64,000 nt of DNA from Sphingomonas sp. GC_Shp_5. GTDB lineage: Bacteria > Pseudomonadota > Alphaproteobacteria > Sphingomonadales > Sphingomonadaceae. Location of the stretch: positions 109,836 through 173,835 of the forward strand of contig NZ_JALNUP010000007.1 in the NCBI RefSeq assembly GCF_026540855.1. The letters are read 5' to 3'. The position numbers and the translations under genes were made by a program. Under the pieces are notes generated by a model. That model ran no database searches. It was given only the letters and a program-made list of their open reading frames with translations, and had not been told where the DNA came from. The first letter of the stretch is position 1; every line of letters begins with the position of its first letter. Positions 20,451-28,563 of the stretch are shown piece after piece.

Positions 20451-21073
20451 CAGCTATCTTCTCGTTGAGCCGATCTCGTTGGATAGAACGTGATGTCCTC
20501 TAGACGATCTGGATAAACTTGTTCGACAGCTTGACGGAGGCGTCGAAGGTGCTGGGTGAGGTTCACGGTCAGAGCTGCCCCCCCGGTGCTAAGCTCGGCA
20601 AGGACGTTGTCACTCGACCGGCCAAAGTCCTCCCGGTCGAGTGGGTGAGCATTGTCGCTCGCATCGGCCGGCTTCGGACGAGTCAGGTATCCTAGAGCGC
20701 GAAAGCGTAGCAGAAGATATAAATCCACTGCGCTTTCCTTCAAGCTGTTCTGGACATGCCAGCCCTGCCCGCCCATCGAATATACGCCCAGGTAATTGCG
20801 GTCGAAGGGCCTGAAGTAGTCCTTCAGCATACCGGGCGTGATGCCGCAGTCGAGCAGCTCCAGGAGCAGTGACAGGTCGGCAACTTGCCAGTTCACGTAT
20901 CTGACCTTTGCTCCCCGGCCAAGGTTCGCATTCGCCGGAAGCCCTAGCTTCTGCAGCTGTTGAATGCGGCTGATGAACGTCTCCCGGCGTGTGGAATGGA
21001 CTCGGAACATCGTCGCGAGGATCTCCACAACCTCAAACAGCGCAAACCCGTCCTTTTTGAGCGACAAACCCAT
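20450..21073 (-). CDS. Unknown 207-residue protein coupled to the integrase
   Basis: Not recognised by family. It is soluble, and residues 30-80 (RRETFISRIQQLQKLGLP...GRGAKVRYVNWQVADLSLLLELLDCGITP) look like a MerR-style or winged helical DNA-binding layout; this is only a visual impression. It shares a TGATG junction with the integrase gene, so the two are co-translated. Its start is 17 bases from a 14-bp palindrome in the divergent control region. A role as regulator of integration or lysogeny is inferred from position. Confidence 0.6.
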   Translation of the reverse strand: MGLSLKKDGFALFEVVEILATMFRVHSTRRETFISRIQQLQKLGLPANANLGRGAKVRYVNWQVADLSLLLELLDCGITPGMLKDYFRPFDRNYLGVYSMGGQGWHVQNSLKESAVDLYLLLRFRALGYLTRPKPADASDNAHPLDREDFGRSSDNVLAELSTGGAALTVNLTQHLRRLRQAVEQVYPDRLEDITFYPTRSAQREDS

Positions 21074-21089
21074 CAGAATTCCCTTCTGA

Positions 21090-21163
21090 CGGACACGTAT
21101 CCGTTTCCGCTTGTGCAGCCAAGATGATTCGGATACCCATCAGGTATTACGGATACGTTTCCG
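21090..21163. promoter_or_regulatory. Divergent control region with two 14-bp palindromes
   Basis: CGGACACGTATCCG at 21090-21103 and CGGATACGTTTCCG at 21150-21163 both fit CGGAnACGTnTCCG, centred exactly 60 bases apart. One lies next to the start of the 207-residue gene on the minus strand, the other upstream of the HTH gene at 21186. Probably binding sites for an element-encoded repressor controlling both promoters. A related 12-bp palindrome is at 38281-38292. Confidence 0.6.
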
Positions 21164-21185
21164 TTACCGTAGTGGAGGTGTTCTG

Positions 21186-21395
21186 ATGGTTGAGCATGTT
21201 CGGATCCGGATCTTGCCGGATGGCCGCGTCTCACGCGCCGATGCGGCAGCGTTTCTGGGTAGAAGTGCCAAAACGATGGCCGACTGGTTTTCCAAGGGTG
21301 TCGGGCCTCGCACGTGCAAAGTGGGCGGCCGCGTTTTTTACTACATGAAAGATCTGGAAGCGTACCGCGACACTGGCGCGCGTGAGGCCGCGTGA
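21186..21395 (+). CDS. Excisionase-like helix-turn-helix protein
   Basis: A 69-residue protein consisting of one MerR/excisionase (HTH_17-type) domain: VSRADAAAFLGRSAKTMADWFSKGVGPRTCKVGGRVFYYMKDLEAYRD. These proteins act as directionality factors or small regulators in integrated elements. GGAGG at 21174-21178 precedes ATG 21186. It heads the rightward gene chain and is divergent from the integrase operon. Confidence 0.75.
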   Translation: MVEHVRIRILPDGRVSRADAAAFLGRSAKTMADWFSKGVGPRTCKVGGRVFYYMKDLEAYRDTGAREAA

Positions 21396-21398
21396 AGC

Positions 21399-21605
21399 AT
21401 GCAGCTTTCGTCGGCACGGGCGCCGAAGCCCAGTAAGCGAAAGGGCCGCGCGGCTGCCACCGCACGACCCAATCTTGAACTTCAAAACTACAGCGCGACC
21501 ACAGATACTGCCTCGCTCCTCCGCTTGCAACGTCTGTTCTCCCTCGGGATCAGCGGCACTCGCGCGCGCGACATCGCCGGCATGGCGTGGGAGGCACAGG
21601 CATGA
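21399..21605 (+). CDS. Small basic protein, unknown
   Basis: 68 residues with a Lys/Arg/Ala-rich first half (PKPSKRKGRAAATARP) and a helical second half (SLLRLQRLFSLGISGTRARDIAGMAWEAQA). It starts 4 bases after the excisionase-like gene and its TGA overlaps the next ATG (ATGA), which supports a real gene. No family recognised. Confidence 0.55.
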   Translation: MQLSSARAPKPSKRKGRAAATARPNLELQNYSATTDTASLLRLQRLFSLGISGTRARDIAGMAWEAQA

Positions 21606-21877
21606 GCGGCGGCGAAACATGGCGCGGCATCCTGGATGTCTTCATCGAGCGTGCGGACCAGTTGCCCGCGGCATGGGAAGACACGTTCTGGACGGCCTCG
21701 ATGGTCGACTTGGCGAAGATCCTCGCCGAAACCCGGGCGACCCTTTCGCCGGAACACCAAGGCATGCTCGTTGCCGCGGGCGCGGTCATCGCTGCGCAGG
21801 TCATGAAAGAGAACGACGCTCGGGATCTGGCCGCGGCAACGATCGCGCAGGCTCGACGCCGGGGAGATGCCGCATGA
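21602..21877 (+). CDS. Small helical protein, unknown
   Basis: 91 residues, mostly amphipathic helix (WRGILDVFIERADQLPAAWEDTFWTASMVDLAKILAET), acidic N-terminal half and an Ala/Arg-rich end. Both ends use ATGA overlaps with neighbours, so it belongs to the coupled chain of early genes. No family recognised. Confidence 0.55.
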   Translation: MSGGETWRGILDVFIERADQLPAAWEDTFWTASMVDLAKILAETRATLSPEHQGMLVAAGAVIAAQVMKENDARDLAAATIAQARRRGDAA

Positions 21878-22146
21878 CCCGCGAGACCATCCCCATACCG
21901 CCCAAGCTGATCGTCCTGAAGCAGGTCGAGGGGCCGCGCTGGTGCGTGGTCGAGCACCACTTCCATAACGGCAACCGCCTTTTCGCCGGCCGGTTTGCCA
22001 CTGCGCGCGACTTCATCCCGGCGTGCCATGCCGCGCTCCAGGCATCCAAGCGCACCAACCTGCCGATCGCCATCGAGGCCACCGGCGGGCGGCTGCGTCC
22101 GTTCAAGCCGTTGCGCGACATGGTCGTACGGAAGGCGCACTCATGA
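21874..22146 (+). CDS. Small protein, unknown
   Basis: 90 residues; begins MTRETIPIPPKLIVLKQVEGPRWCVVEHHFHNG and ends in a basic stretch (RPFKPLRDMVVRKAHS). The start overlaps the previous stop as ATGA and its own stop overlaps the next start as ATGA. No catalytic or binding motif is recognised. Confidence 0.55.
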   Translation: MTRETIPIPPKLIVLKQVEGPRWCVVEHHFHNGNRLFAGRFATARDFIPACHAALQASKRTNLPIAIEATGGRLRPFKPLRDMVVRKAHS

Positions 22147-22289
22147 GCTGTGTTGTTCGTTTGATCGCCGATCGACAACCGCAGGACGTTCAACGTCGGG
22201 CAGCCATCGCCGTCAAGCTGCAGGAGCAGCGCATCGCAGAACAGGTGCAAATCCTGAGATCGACGGGTGAACACGATGCGGCACGATGA
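22143..22289 (+). CDS. Very small protein, unknown
   Basis: 48 residues (MSCVVRLIADRQPQDVQRRAAIAVKLQEQRIAEQVQ...), mostly a charged helix. Start overlaps the previous gene (ATGA) and its end overlaps the first codons of the ATPase gene. Its place in the unbroken overlapping chain is the main evidence that it is real. Confidence 0.45.
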   Translation: MSCVVRLIADRQPQDVQRRAAIAVKLQEQRIAEQVQILRSTGEHDAAR

Positions 22290-24036
22290 CCTGCCTCCAT
22301 CCGCATCTGACGGTAGCCGCGTGCCGTTTTCCTGGCGTGATACTGCGGATATCCCGCAACGCTCTCCCGCAGAATGCGAGGAATACACGGTGACGGCAGA
22401 AAACCCGGCCGTGGGCGCACTTCCTCCCCGCGCTCAAATTGATGGCTATGACTTTGACGACATGGCGCGCGACCAAGGCGGAGATGCCATCGTAGAGGCC
22501 CTGCGCGGTGCACCTGTGGTCGCCTCCCCGAAGCCGATGATCCAGGTGCGCGCCGGCGAGTTGCACCTGACGGCGACGTTGGCTGAAACGGCACTGATCG
22601 ACGCCGGTGCACCGCTGTTCGTGCGCGGCGGCATCGTTCGGCCGGCCGTTGACGATATGCCGGCCGCTCATGGTCGACGCACCAAGGTCGCACGCCTTTG
22701 CCAAGTCGATGGCTCTATGCTCGTGGATCATCTGTCGCGGGCCGCTGACTGGACGAAATGGAACGAGCGCAAGAAGGGGCTGGTCGCCACCGATCCGCCC
22801 CGCGATGTGGCTCTGACGATCCTTTCCCGCGACGGTGAGTGGCGTTTGCCGCGGCTGGCAGGTGTGATCACGACGCCGACATTGCGGCCAGACGGCACGA
22901 TCCTTTCGGAGCCAGGCTATGATCAGGCAACACAGCTGCTACTGCTTAACCCGCCGCAGATGCCTGCGATCAGCAGCAGACCATCGCGCAAGGAAGCACT
23001 GGCGGCGCTGTCGTTGCTGGACGCGCTGCTAGACGAGTTCCCGTTTGTCGATGAGGCCAGCAGATCCGCGGCGCTGTCCGGGCTCATTACCCCCGTTGTT
23101 CGCGGGGCAATGCCCGTTGCACCGCTTCACGCGACAACGGCGCCAGTGGCTGGTTCAGGCAAAAGCTACATCATCGACTTGGCGTCGGCGATCAGCACTG
23201 GCGAGCGAGCTCCAGTGATCGCGGCCGGCCGTACAGAAGAGGAAACCGAGAAGCGTCTGGGCGCGGCACTGTTGAACGGACAGGCCATCATATCGATCGA
23301 CAACGTTAACGGTGAGCTGGGTGGCGACGCTCTATGCCAGATGATCGAACGTCCGGTAGTGTCGGTGCGCCCCCTAGGTGTGTCCAAGCTGGTGAAGATC
23401 GAGAGCCGGGCCACGACCTTCGCGACGGGCAACAACATTCAATTGGTCGGTGACATGACACGCCGGACGCTCCTGTGTTCGCTTGACCCGAACATGGAGC
23501 GCCCCGAGCTGCGGACCTTCCACGCCAGCCCGTTCAACCAGGTTCTCGCCCATCGCGGCAAGTACGTCGCTGCGGCCCTGACCATAGCGCGAGCTTACGT
23601 TGCAGCAGGCTATCCGGGGCTCCTGCCTGCGCTGGCGTCATTTGAAGACTGGAGCCGCTTTGTGCGATCGCCGTTGGTGTGGCTTGGCCGCGCTGATCCT
23701 GTTGAAACGATGGATAAGGCTCGAGCGGAGGATCCAGTTATTGCCACCCTTACCGGCGTGCTTACGGCTTGGCACGGTGCAGTCGGCGGGGCGCCCCGGA
23801 CGACTGGCGAGATAAAGGAGGCGGCCGAGTTGCGTGATACTTACAACGGTAACATCAACGGCACCCTTCGTGAGGCGCTGATCGAAGTGGCCGACGATAA
23901 ACGCGGCGGCATTGACCCCAAGCGGCTTGGCCGGTTCCTGTCACGCTACCAGGGGCGTATCGTTGACGGGCTGAAGGTCATGGCTGGCGAGGACGCGCAC
24001 GCGAAGCAGAAGAACTGGCGGGTGGTGCGGGCGTAG
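22276..24036 (+). CDS. P-loop ATPase, likely element replication protein
   Basis: 586 residues from ATG 22276 (an in-frame GTG is at 22267). A Walker A motif, APVAGSGKS, lies near residue 290-297, followed by an acidic strand, AIISIDNVNGELGG, that fits Walker B, and an RRTLLCSLDPNMERPELR segment with candidate arginine fingers. This layout resembles the DNA primase/helicase-type ATPases at the centre of integrated elements, though no primase zinc or Asp motifs are clear in the N-terminal 270 residues. It ends the early gene chain and lies beside repeat arrays at 24741-24864, fitting a replication role (inference). Confidence 0.65.
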   Translation: MRHDDLPPSASDGSRVPFSWRDTADIPQRSPAECEEYTVTAENPAVGALPPRAQIDGYDFDDMARDQGGDAIVEALRGAPVVASPKPMIQVRAGELHLTATLAETALIDAGAPLFVRGGIVRPAVDDMPAAHGRRTKVARLCQVDGSMLVDHLSRAADWTKWNERKKGLVATDPPRDVALTILSRDGEWRLPRLAGVITTPTLRPDGTILSEPGYDQATQLLLLNPPQMPAISSRPSRKEALAALSLLDALLDEFPFVDEASRSAALSGLITPVVRGAMPVAPLHATTAPVAGSGKSYIIDLASAISTGERAPVIAAGRTEEETEKRLGAALLNGQAIISIDNVNGELGGDALCQMIERPVVSVRPLGVSKLVKIESRATTFATGNNIQLVGDMTRRTLLCSLDPNMERPELRTFHASPFNQVLAHRGKYVAAALTIARAYVAAGYPGLLPALASFEDWSRFVRSPLVWLGRADPVETMDKARAEDPVIATLTGVLTAWHGAVGGAPRTTGEIKEAAELRDTYNGNINGTLREALIEVADDKRGGIDPKRLGRFLSRYQGRIVDGLKVMAGEDAHAKQKNWRVVRA

Positions 24037-24039
24037 GAG

Positions 24040-24723
24040 CTAACCCTCAACCAGAAACTTCGGCTCTTTGAGTGCCACCCGAGCTGAGCGGGTAAAAGCA
24101 GCGGCTAGAGCGTTTCCCTCAGCGATAAGCTCTGCTCCGCGATCCGCAATCAAGGTGACCTCGTCCTCCAAAGCAGCCGATAGCGCGTCCGCGCGAGCTG
24201 ACGGCTGCCATGCGACGGACCCTCTCAATAGAGTGCCGTCGACATCATCATTTTCGACCGGCAACGCCTCCAACTCACTCCGCATCTTTCGATACTCCCT
24301 GACTAGTTCGAAGAGACTGGCATACCGTCGCGAATACAGCGCCAGTTTGCCGGCGAATTCGGCCTGGCCGCCATCCAAGAACGTTAGTAGCTCCGACTGC
24401 TCAATCCTGACGGCCGCGTCTCCTTCCATTCCTATGGGGTGCTTGATCCATCGCCACCGATCGATGCGAGCGTCGTCCGGCCAAGTAGCTGGTCTAGAGG
24501 TAGCGAAGTGTCCGACGATTAGCTCAACGCTGCTCATCATCCCGCGGAGCTTGAGAGCAGTGAACTGTGCGAGCGCCCGTCGAGCAACTTGTTCCTGCCG
24601 CCGCCTGTCTCGCTCCGGCCGGCCGGCCAAAACAACGGCGGCAATGATGCCCGCCCCCGTAAGAAGCCCTCCAGCCCAGTCGGCCACTGATCCCCAGTCC
24701 GCTGATGACGGGCAGAACATCAT
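24040..24723 (-). CDS. Membrane-anchored protein, unknown
   Basis: 227 residues with one hydrophobic segment near 14-32 (VADWAGGLLTGAGIIAAVVLAG), then a basic RPERDRRRQEQVARRAL stretch and a helical cytoplasmic domain. GGAGG seven bases upstream fixes the start at ATG 24723 and not the longer ATG 24780, which would encode repeat DNA. Opposite orientation to its neighbours suggests an accessory (moron-type) gene. Function unknown. Confidence 0.65.
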   Translation of the reverse strand: MMFCPSSADWGSVADWAGGLLTGAGIIAAVVLAGRPERDRRRQEQVARRALAQFTALKLRGMMSSVELIVGHFATSRPATWPDDARIDRWRWIKHPIGMEGDAAVRIEQSELLTFLDGGQAEFAGKLALYSRRYASLFELVREYRKMRSELEALPVENDDVDGTLLRGSVAWQPSARADALSAALEDEVTLIADRGAELIAEGNALAAAFTRSARVALKEPKFLVEG

Positions 24724-24740
24724 CTTCGATCCTCCGACTT

Positions 24741-24864
24741 GCGGGTATAAGCGGGTATAAGCGGGTATATTCTCTGCCACATATGAGAATTTCGCAGTCT
24801 TCTATCTGTGCTAAACCCGGGGCGGCGGCTGGAAAGATACCCGCGTTTACCCGCCACTACCCGC
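24741..24864. repeat. Two facing arrays of 10-bp-spaced heptamers
   Basis: GCGGGTA occurs at 24741, 24751 and 24761 on the plus strand; its complement TACCCGC occurs at 24838, 24848 and 24858. Both arrays have exact 10-bp periodicity, so all sites of an array face the same side of the helix, and the arrays point at each other across about 70 bases. Placed next to the ATPase gene, they could be replication iterons or operator arrays. Confidence 0.75.
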
Positions 24865-25155
24865 AAGATGGATTTTCGAGCGGGAATAGGGGGGATCGGG
24901 CTTTGGGACGGTCGGGACAATTCGCGCGCGCGAGCAGCGTAGATCGGCCGTGATTCAACCGGGGCGGCATTCGGCACATGCGGGGCACCAACCGCATAGG
25001 ATCTGCCGGCATGACCTCGCACCACCTGACAGCCAAGGAACGATCGCAGGCTAATCGCAGGCATCGGCTTGCCCAGCCCAACCCGTTGGAGCGCTATTGC
25101 GCACCCGTACAACTTCACGTAACGAGCGTTAGGCGTGATTGTAGGGACCGCGACC

Positions 25156-25836
25156 ATGACTAAGGCCATCGCTTATTACCGGGTGTCGACTGCCAAGCAG
25201 GGAGCGTCTGGGCTCGGCCTCGATGCGCAGCGGGCGTCGGTGGAAGCGCTGTGCTCGGCCCGGGGTTGGGAGATCGTCGCCCCGCCCTACACGGAGGTGG
25301 AAAGTGGCAAGCGCAACGATCGCCCCGCTCTCGCGCAGGCCATAGCCCGCGCTCAACTCACGGGCGCCCGGCTGGTGATCGCCAAGCTGGATCGGCTAAG
25401 CCGCAACGCTGCCTTCCTCCTGACGCTGCGGGACAGCGGTGTGGACTTCGTCGCGGCCGACATGCCCGATGCCAACGCCCTGACAGTGGGGATCATGGCC
25501 CTTGTCGCTCAGCAGGAGCGCGAGGCCATCTCTCAGCGCACCAAGGAAGCCCTGGCAGCGGCAAAGGCCCGTGGGCAGCGCCTGGGCAACCCCAATGGCG
25601 CGGCAGCACTGAGGCGGGCCGGCAAGGGCGCTGCTGCGGCTACTGCGGCGGTGATCCGCAACGCCGATGAGCATGCTGAGCGCTTGCGGCCGGTGATTGC
25701 CGATCTGCATGCCCGTGGCATCACCTCGCTAGGCGGCGTGGCTGCGGCATTGAACGAGGCCGGCATGCGCACCCCTCGCGCTGCCCAGTGGCATGCGTCA
25801 TCCGTCCGCAACCTGATGGCGCGCCTCGCTGCCTGA
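25156..25836 (+). CDS. Serine recombinase (resolvase/invertase family)
   Basis: 226 residues from ATG 25156. The N-terminal catalytic domain has the nucleophile Ser in YYRVSTAKQG (Ser11), GLGLDAQR, KLDRLSRN and EREAISQRTKEALAAAK; a C-terminal helix-turn-helix lies in GITSLGGVAAALNEAGMRTPRAAQWHASSVRNL. It is a small resolvase/invertase, not a large serine integrase. Its target is not evident. It may resolve multimers, invert DNA or be a passenger. The element already has a tyrosine integrase. Confidence 0.88.
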   Translation: MTKAIAYYRVSTAKQGASGLGLDAQRASVEALCSARGWEIVAPPYTEVESGKRNDRPALAQAIARAQLTGARLVIAKLDRLSRNAAFLLTLRDSGVDFVAADMPDANALTVGIMALVAQQEREAISQRTKEALAAAKARGQRLGNPNGAAALRRAGKGAAAATAAVIRNADEHAERLRPVIADLHARGITSLGGVAAALNEAGMRTPRAAQWHASSVRNLMARLAA

Positions 25837-25878
25837 GTCGGCTTCCTAGGCGGCAGGAACTGCGATACGCTCCGGGCC

Positions 25879-26058
25879 ATGCTCGCTATCATCATCGGCA
25901 TCGGCTGCGTCATCGCCAGCTTCGCGATCCAGTCCAGCTTGCGCGCCCAAGGCGTCGAGCCGCTTACCCGCGGGCAGTTGCGCTACATGCGGAAGAAGGC
26001 GCGCAGGCAGGGCGTGACCGTCGACCAGATCAAGTACAAGCCCCGCCGCCGCAAGTAA
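25879..26058 (+). CDS. Small membrane-anchored basic protein
   Basis: 59 residues: a hydrophobic N-terminal segment (MLAIIIGIGCVIASFAIQSSL), then a strongly basic tail (RYMRKKARRQGVTVDQIKYKPRRRK). It begins 42 bases after the serine recombinase. The hydrophobic/basic layout vaguely resembles small phage membrane proteins, including pinholin-like ones, but no family can be named. Confidence 0.5.
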   Translation: MLAIIIGIGCVIASFAIQSSLRAQGVEPLTRGQLRYMRKKARRQGVTVDQIKYKPRRRK

Positions 26059-26063
26059 GCTGC

Positions 26064-26072
26064 CGGCGGTAA
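26064..26072 (+). promoter_or_regulatory. CGGCGGTAA motif, copy 1
   Basis: First of four identical 9-mers in intergenic DNA of the element. It ends 33 bases before the terminase small-subunit ATG. A partial inverted partner (CTTACC) lies about 17 bases downstream. Confidence 0.45.
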
Positions 26073-26105
26073 GTGCCCGCTGTCGGGACGCTTACCCGTC
26101 TCAAT

Positions 26106-26513
26106 ATGGCTAGAGGCAGTGTCACCGTTCGGACTGACAGCGCGCGCGAGGCGTTCCTTGAAACGCTAACCGCGTGCTGCAATGTCACCGCCGCGTGCAA
26201 AGCCGCGGGGATCGGCCGGCAGACGGCTTACCAGTGGCGCGAGGATGACCCCGCCTTCGCAGTGGCGTGGGCTGGGGCGCTAGAGGAAGCGGTAGACGCC
26301 CTAGAAAAGGAAGCGTGGCGCCGCGCTGCCGAGGGTGTCGATAAGCCGATCGTCTTTCAGGGCGTCGTGACCGGCTCTTATCGCGAGTATTCGGATCGTC
26401 TTATGGAGATCCTGCTCAAGGCCCACCGACCCGACAAGTACATCGAGCGCGTCCGGAGCGAGAACCTGCATGCCGTATCCATCACCATCCAAGGCCCCGC
26501 TGCCGACCTTTGA
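26106..26513 (+). CDS. Terminase small subunit-like protein
   Basis: 135 residues. Residues 20-50 form a helix-turn-helix (CCNVTAACKAAGIGRQTAYQWREDDPAFAVAW) that would bind the packaging site; the second half (RRAAEGVDKPIVFQGVVTGSYREYSDRLMEILLKAHRPDKYIER) is the usual pattern of siphophage small terminases. It overlaps the large-subunit gene by 44 bases. ATG 26106 is chosen over upstream in-frame alternatives because the family starts near here. Confidence 0.8.
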   Translation: MARGSVTVRTDSAREAFLETLTACCNVTAACKAAGIGRQTAYQWREDDPAFAVAWAGALEEAVDALEKEAWRRAAEGVDKPIVFQGVVTGSYREYSDRLMEILLKAHRPDKYIERVRSENLHAVSITIQGPAADL

Positions 26514-27810
26514 GCTAACCTCAAAGCAGCAAGAGCTATTGACGGCTGCTACCAGCCCTGCCCGGCATATCCTCGCCTATGGTGGCTCGCGTTCGGGCAA
26601 GACCATGGGCTTCTGCTACTGCGTGGCTAACCGTGGCATGATGGCCCCGAATAGCCGGCACCTAATTGCCCGCTTGCATAACATCGACGTGCGGCAGTCC
26701 GTCATGCTCGACACCTGGCGCAAGATGATGGACCTCGCCTTTCCCGGCGTTGCTTACGAGACCAACAAGACCGACCAGTACGTCATCCTGCCCACCGGCG
26801 CTGAAGTCTGGTTTAGCGGCCTCGATGACAAGGAGCGGGTGGATAAGATCCTCGGCAAAGAGTTTGCGACGATCTACGTCAACGAGGCGTCACAGGTCTC
26901 TTACGAAACCATCCCTATCCTGCGCACACGCCTTGCCCAGGCCTGCCGCAAGTCGGACGGGCGCCCGCTTGCGCTGAAGGCCTATTACGACCTCAACCCG
27001 AGCGGCAAGGGGCATTGGACCTACCGCGAGTTTGTGGAGGGCGTGCGCCCCGAGAACGGGCTGCCGATCGAGCCGGATAGCCGCGCCCATGTCGTGCTCA
27101 ACCCGGTCGACAACCCGCACCTGCCTGCCGAGTATCATGCCGAGCTGGACGGCCTGCCCGACAAGCAGCGCCAGCGGTTCCGCGACGGCAAGTACCTGTC
27201 AGAGGTGCCGGGCGCGCTGTGGTCGCTATCAGATCGGACAGCAGACGACGGGCGCAACATGCCGGGCATCGAAAGCCTGCGGGTACAGAGCGCGCCGACC
27301 GAGCTTCAGCGCGTGGTGATCGGCGTCGACCCCTCAGGATCGAACGGCACGACGGGCGATATTCAGGGGATCGTTGTGGCCGGTGTGGACAAGGAAGGCC
27401 GCGCCTACGTTCTGGCAGACTGCTCCTGCCGCCTTTCTCCTGATGGATGGGCGCGCGTCGTCGCCAATGCGGCCGAGAAGTACGGCGCTGATCGTGTCGT
27501 GGCCGAGCGTAATTTCGGCGGCGCCATGGTCGAGGCCGTGCTGAAGTCGGCGGCTCCGAAGATGCCGGTCAAGCTGGTGACGGCATCGCGGGGCAAGGTG
27601 GTCCGCGCTGAGCCAATCGCCGCGCTTTATGAGCAGGGCAAGGTCAGCCACGTCGGCACCCTGCCTGATCTGGAGGACCAGATGACCATGACGACGACGG
27701 CGGGTTTCCAGGGCGGCAGCTCTCCCGATCGCATGGATGCGTTGGTTTGGGCGCTTACCGAGCTGACCGACACCCGGCCACGCTTCGACATGCGCAAGCT
27801 ACTCGGCTGA
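26470..27810 (+). CDS. Terminase large subunit
   Basis: 446 residues, complete. The packaging motor ATPase has Walker A GGSRSGKT at 38-45 and Walker B-like ATIYVNEASQ; the RNase H-fold nuclease domain begins at RVVIGVDPSGSNGTTGD with the first catalytic Asp, followed by the RVVAERNFGG strand and a closing SSPDRMDALVWALTEL with the last Asp. Its TGA overlaps the next ATG (TGATG). It is the clearest phage marker in the element, yet no portal gene follows. Confidence 0.93.
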   Translation: MPYPSPSKAPLPTFELTSKQQELLTAATSPARHILAYGGSRSGKTMGFCYCVANRGMMAPNSRHLIARLHNIDVRQSVMLDTWRKMMDLAFPGVAYETNKTDQYVILPTGAEVWFSGLDDKERVDKILGKEFATIYVNEASQVSYETIPILRTRLAQACRKSDGRPLALKAYYDLNPSGKGHWTYREFVEGVRPENGLPIEPDSRAHVVLNPVDNPHLPAEYHAELDGLPDKQRQRFRDGKYLSEVPGALWSLSDRTADDGRNMPGIESLRVQSAPTELQRVVIGVDPSGSNGTTGDIQGIVVAGVDKEGRAYVLADCSCRLSPDGWARVVANAAEKYGADRVVAERNFGGAMVEAVLKSAAPKMPVKLVTASRGKVVRAEPIAALYEQGKVSHVGTLPDLEDQMTMTTTAGFQGGSSPDRMDALVWALTELTDTRPRFDMRKLLG

Positions 27811-28001
27811 TGGACAGCGTCAGCGACATCCTTGCGCGTGCCCGCGCGCTGGTATCGGTCCCTCCCACCGAGCGGGTAATTATGCCGGCCGCCATCGCGG
27901 CCTCCAACATCGCCGAAGCTCACTTTCGCGCCGAGTGTGAGCAGTGGCCAGTCACCGCCGCCAACGTCACCGTCTACCCGATCGGCGCCTGGCCTATGTG
28001 A
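27810..28001 (+). CDS. Small protein, unknown
   Basis: 63 residues (MDSVSDILARARALVSVPPTERVIMPAAIAASNIAEAHF...). Starts on the terminase stop (TGATG), so it is translated with it. No family recognised. A portal protein would be expected at this position in an intact siphophage. Confidence 0.55.
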   Translation: MDSVSDILARARALVSVPPTERVIMPAAIAASNIAEAHFRAECEQWPVTAANVTVYPIGAWPM

Positions 28002-28010
28002 CGGCGGTAA
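28002..28010 (+). promoter_or_regulatory. CGGCGGTAA motif, copy 2
   Basis: Second copy, immediately after the stop of the 63-residue gene and 69 bases before ATG 28080. GGCGGT here also has an inverted partner, ACCGCC, about 15 bases later. Confidence 0.45.
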
Positions 28011-28079
28011 ACCCGCTCCCGCCACCGCCATAGCCTCCCGTCATTAGCCCGCGATCTACGCTGGCGACAGGAGACGACC

Positions 28080-28526
28080 ATGCGTTACCGCCGTGTTTCT
28101 GATGGGCAAACCGTCCCGGCTGGCGAGGCATGCGACGCTGCCGGCACTGTTAGAAACGGCTACGCCCTCGATGCGGGTTTGGGGCAGTCATTCGTCAAGC
28201 CCGGCGATTACATCGGCTTTGACATGGCGTTGTGCGACTCGGCCTTGCGCCCTCCCGTGTCATCGTCCAGCCTGCCAGACAACCAGCAAGCCGCCATTGT
28301 CGCCCACGCGCGCATGACCCACCGCACCAGTAACGCCTACCTTGGCGATCGGGCGCCAGCCTTCACGGACGCGATGGCAGCGGCGGCGGTTCAGAAGGTC
28401 GAGGGCGAGACGGCCCGCCTGCGCACCAATGACGCGATGTACGCTGCGGATGCCGTCACGGCTCGCGCGAACGCCGAAGCCGCACGGGCGCGGATGACCG
28501 AAAGCCTCAATTCCTGGCGAAAGTAA
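28080..28526 (+). CDS. Phage-type protein, unknown
   Basis: 148 residues. First half (MRYRRVSDGQTVPAGEACDAAGTVRNGYALDAG...) looks beta-rich and mentions no enzyme motif; second half is a long Ala/Arg helix (ETARLRTNDAMYAADAVTARANAEAARARMTESLN). AGGAGA at 28069-28074 supports the ATG. It sits in the structural part of the element. Confidence 0.6.
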   Translation: MRYRRVSDGQTVPAGEACDAAGTVRNGYALDAGLGQSFVKPGDYIGFDMALCDSALRPPVSSSSLPDNQQAAIVAHARMTHRTSNAYLGDRAPAFTDAMAAAAVQKVEGETARLRTNDAMYAADAVTARANAEAARARMTESLNSWRK

Positions 28527-28563
28527 CCGGCCGCGCATCTGCGCCGCCAAAAGGAGAAAACCT

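Noticed and set aside
24741..24864. Regular repeats as a CRISPR array
   Set aside because: Units are 7-10 bases with no spacers of 25-45 bases and no cas genes in the window.
24978..25163. 61-codon frame before the serine recombinase, overlapping its start
   Set aside because: Overlap style fits the element, but there is no ribosome site and the C-terminal half reads like non-coding DNA. Left out as unsupported.
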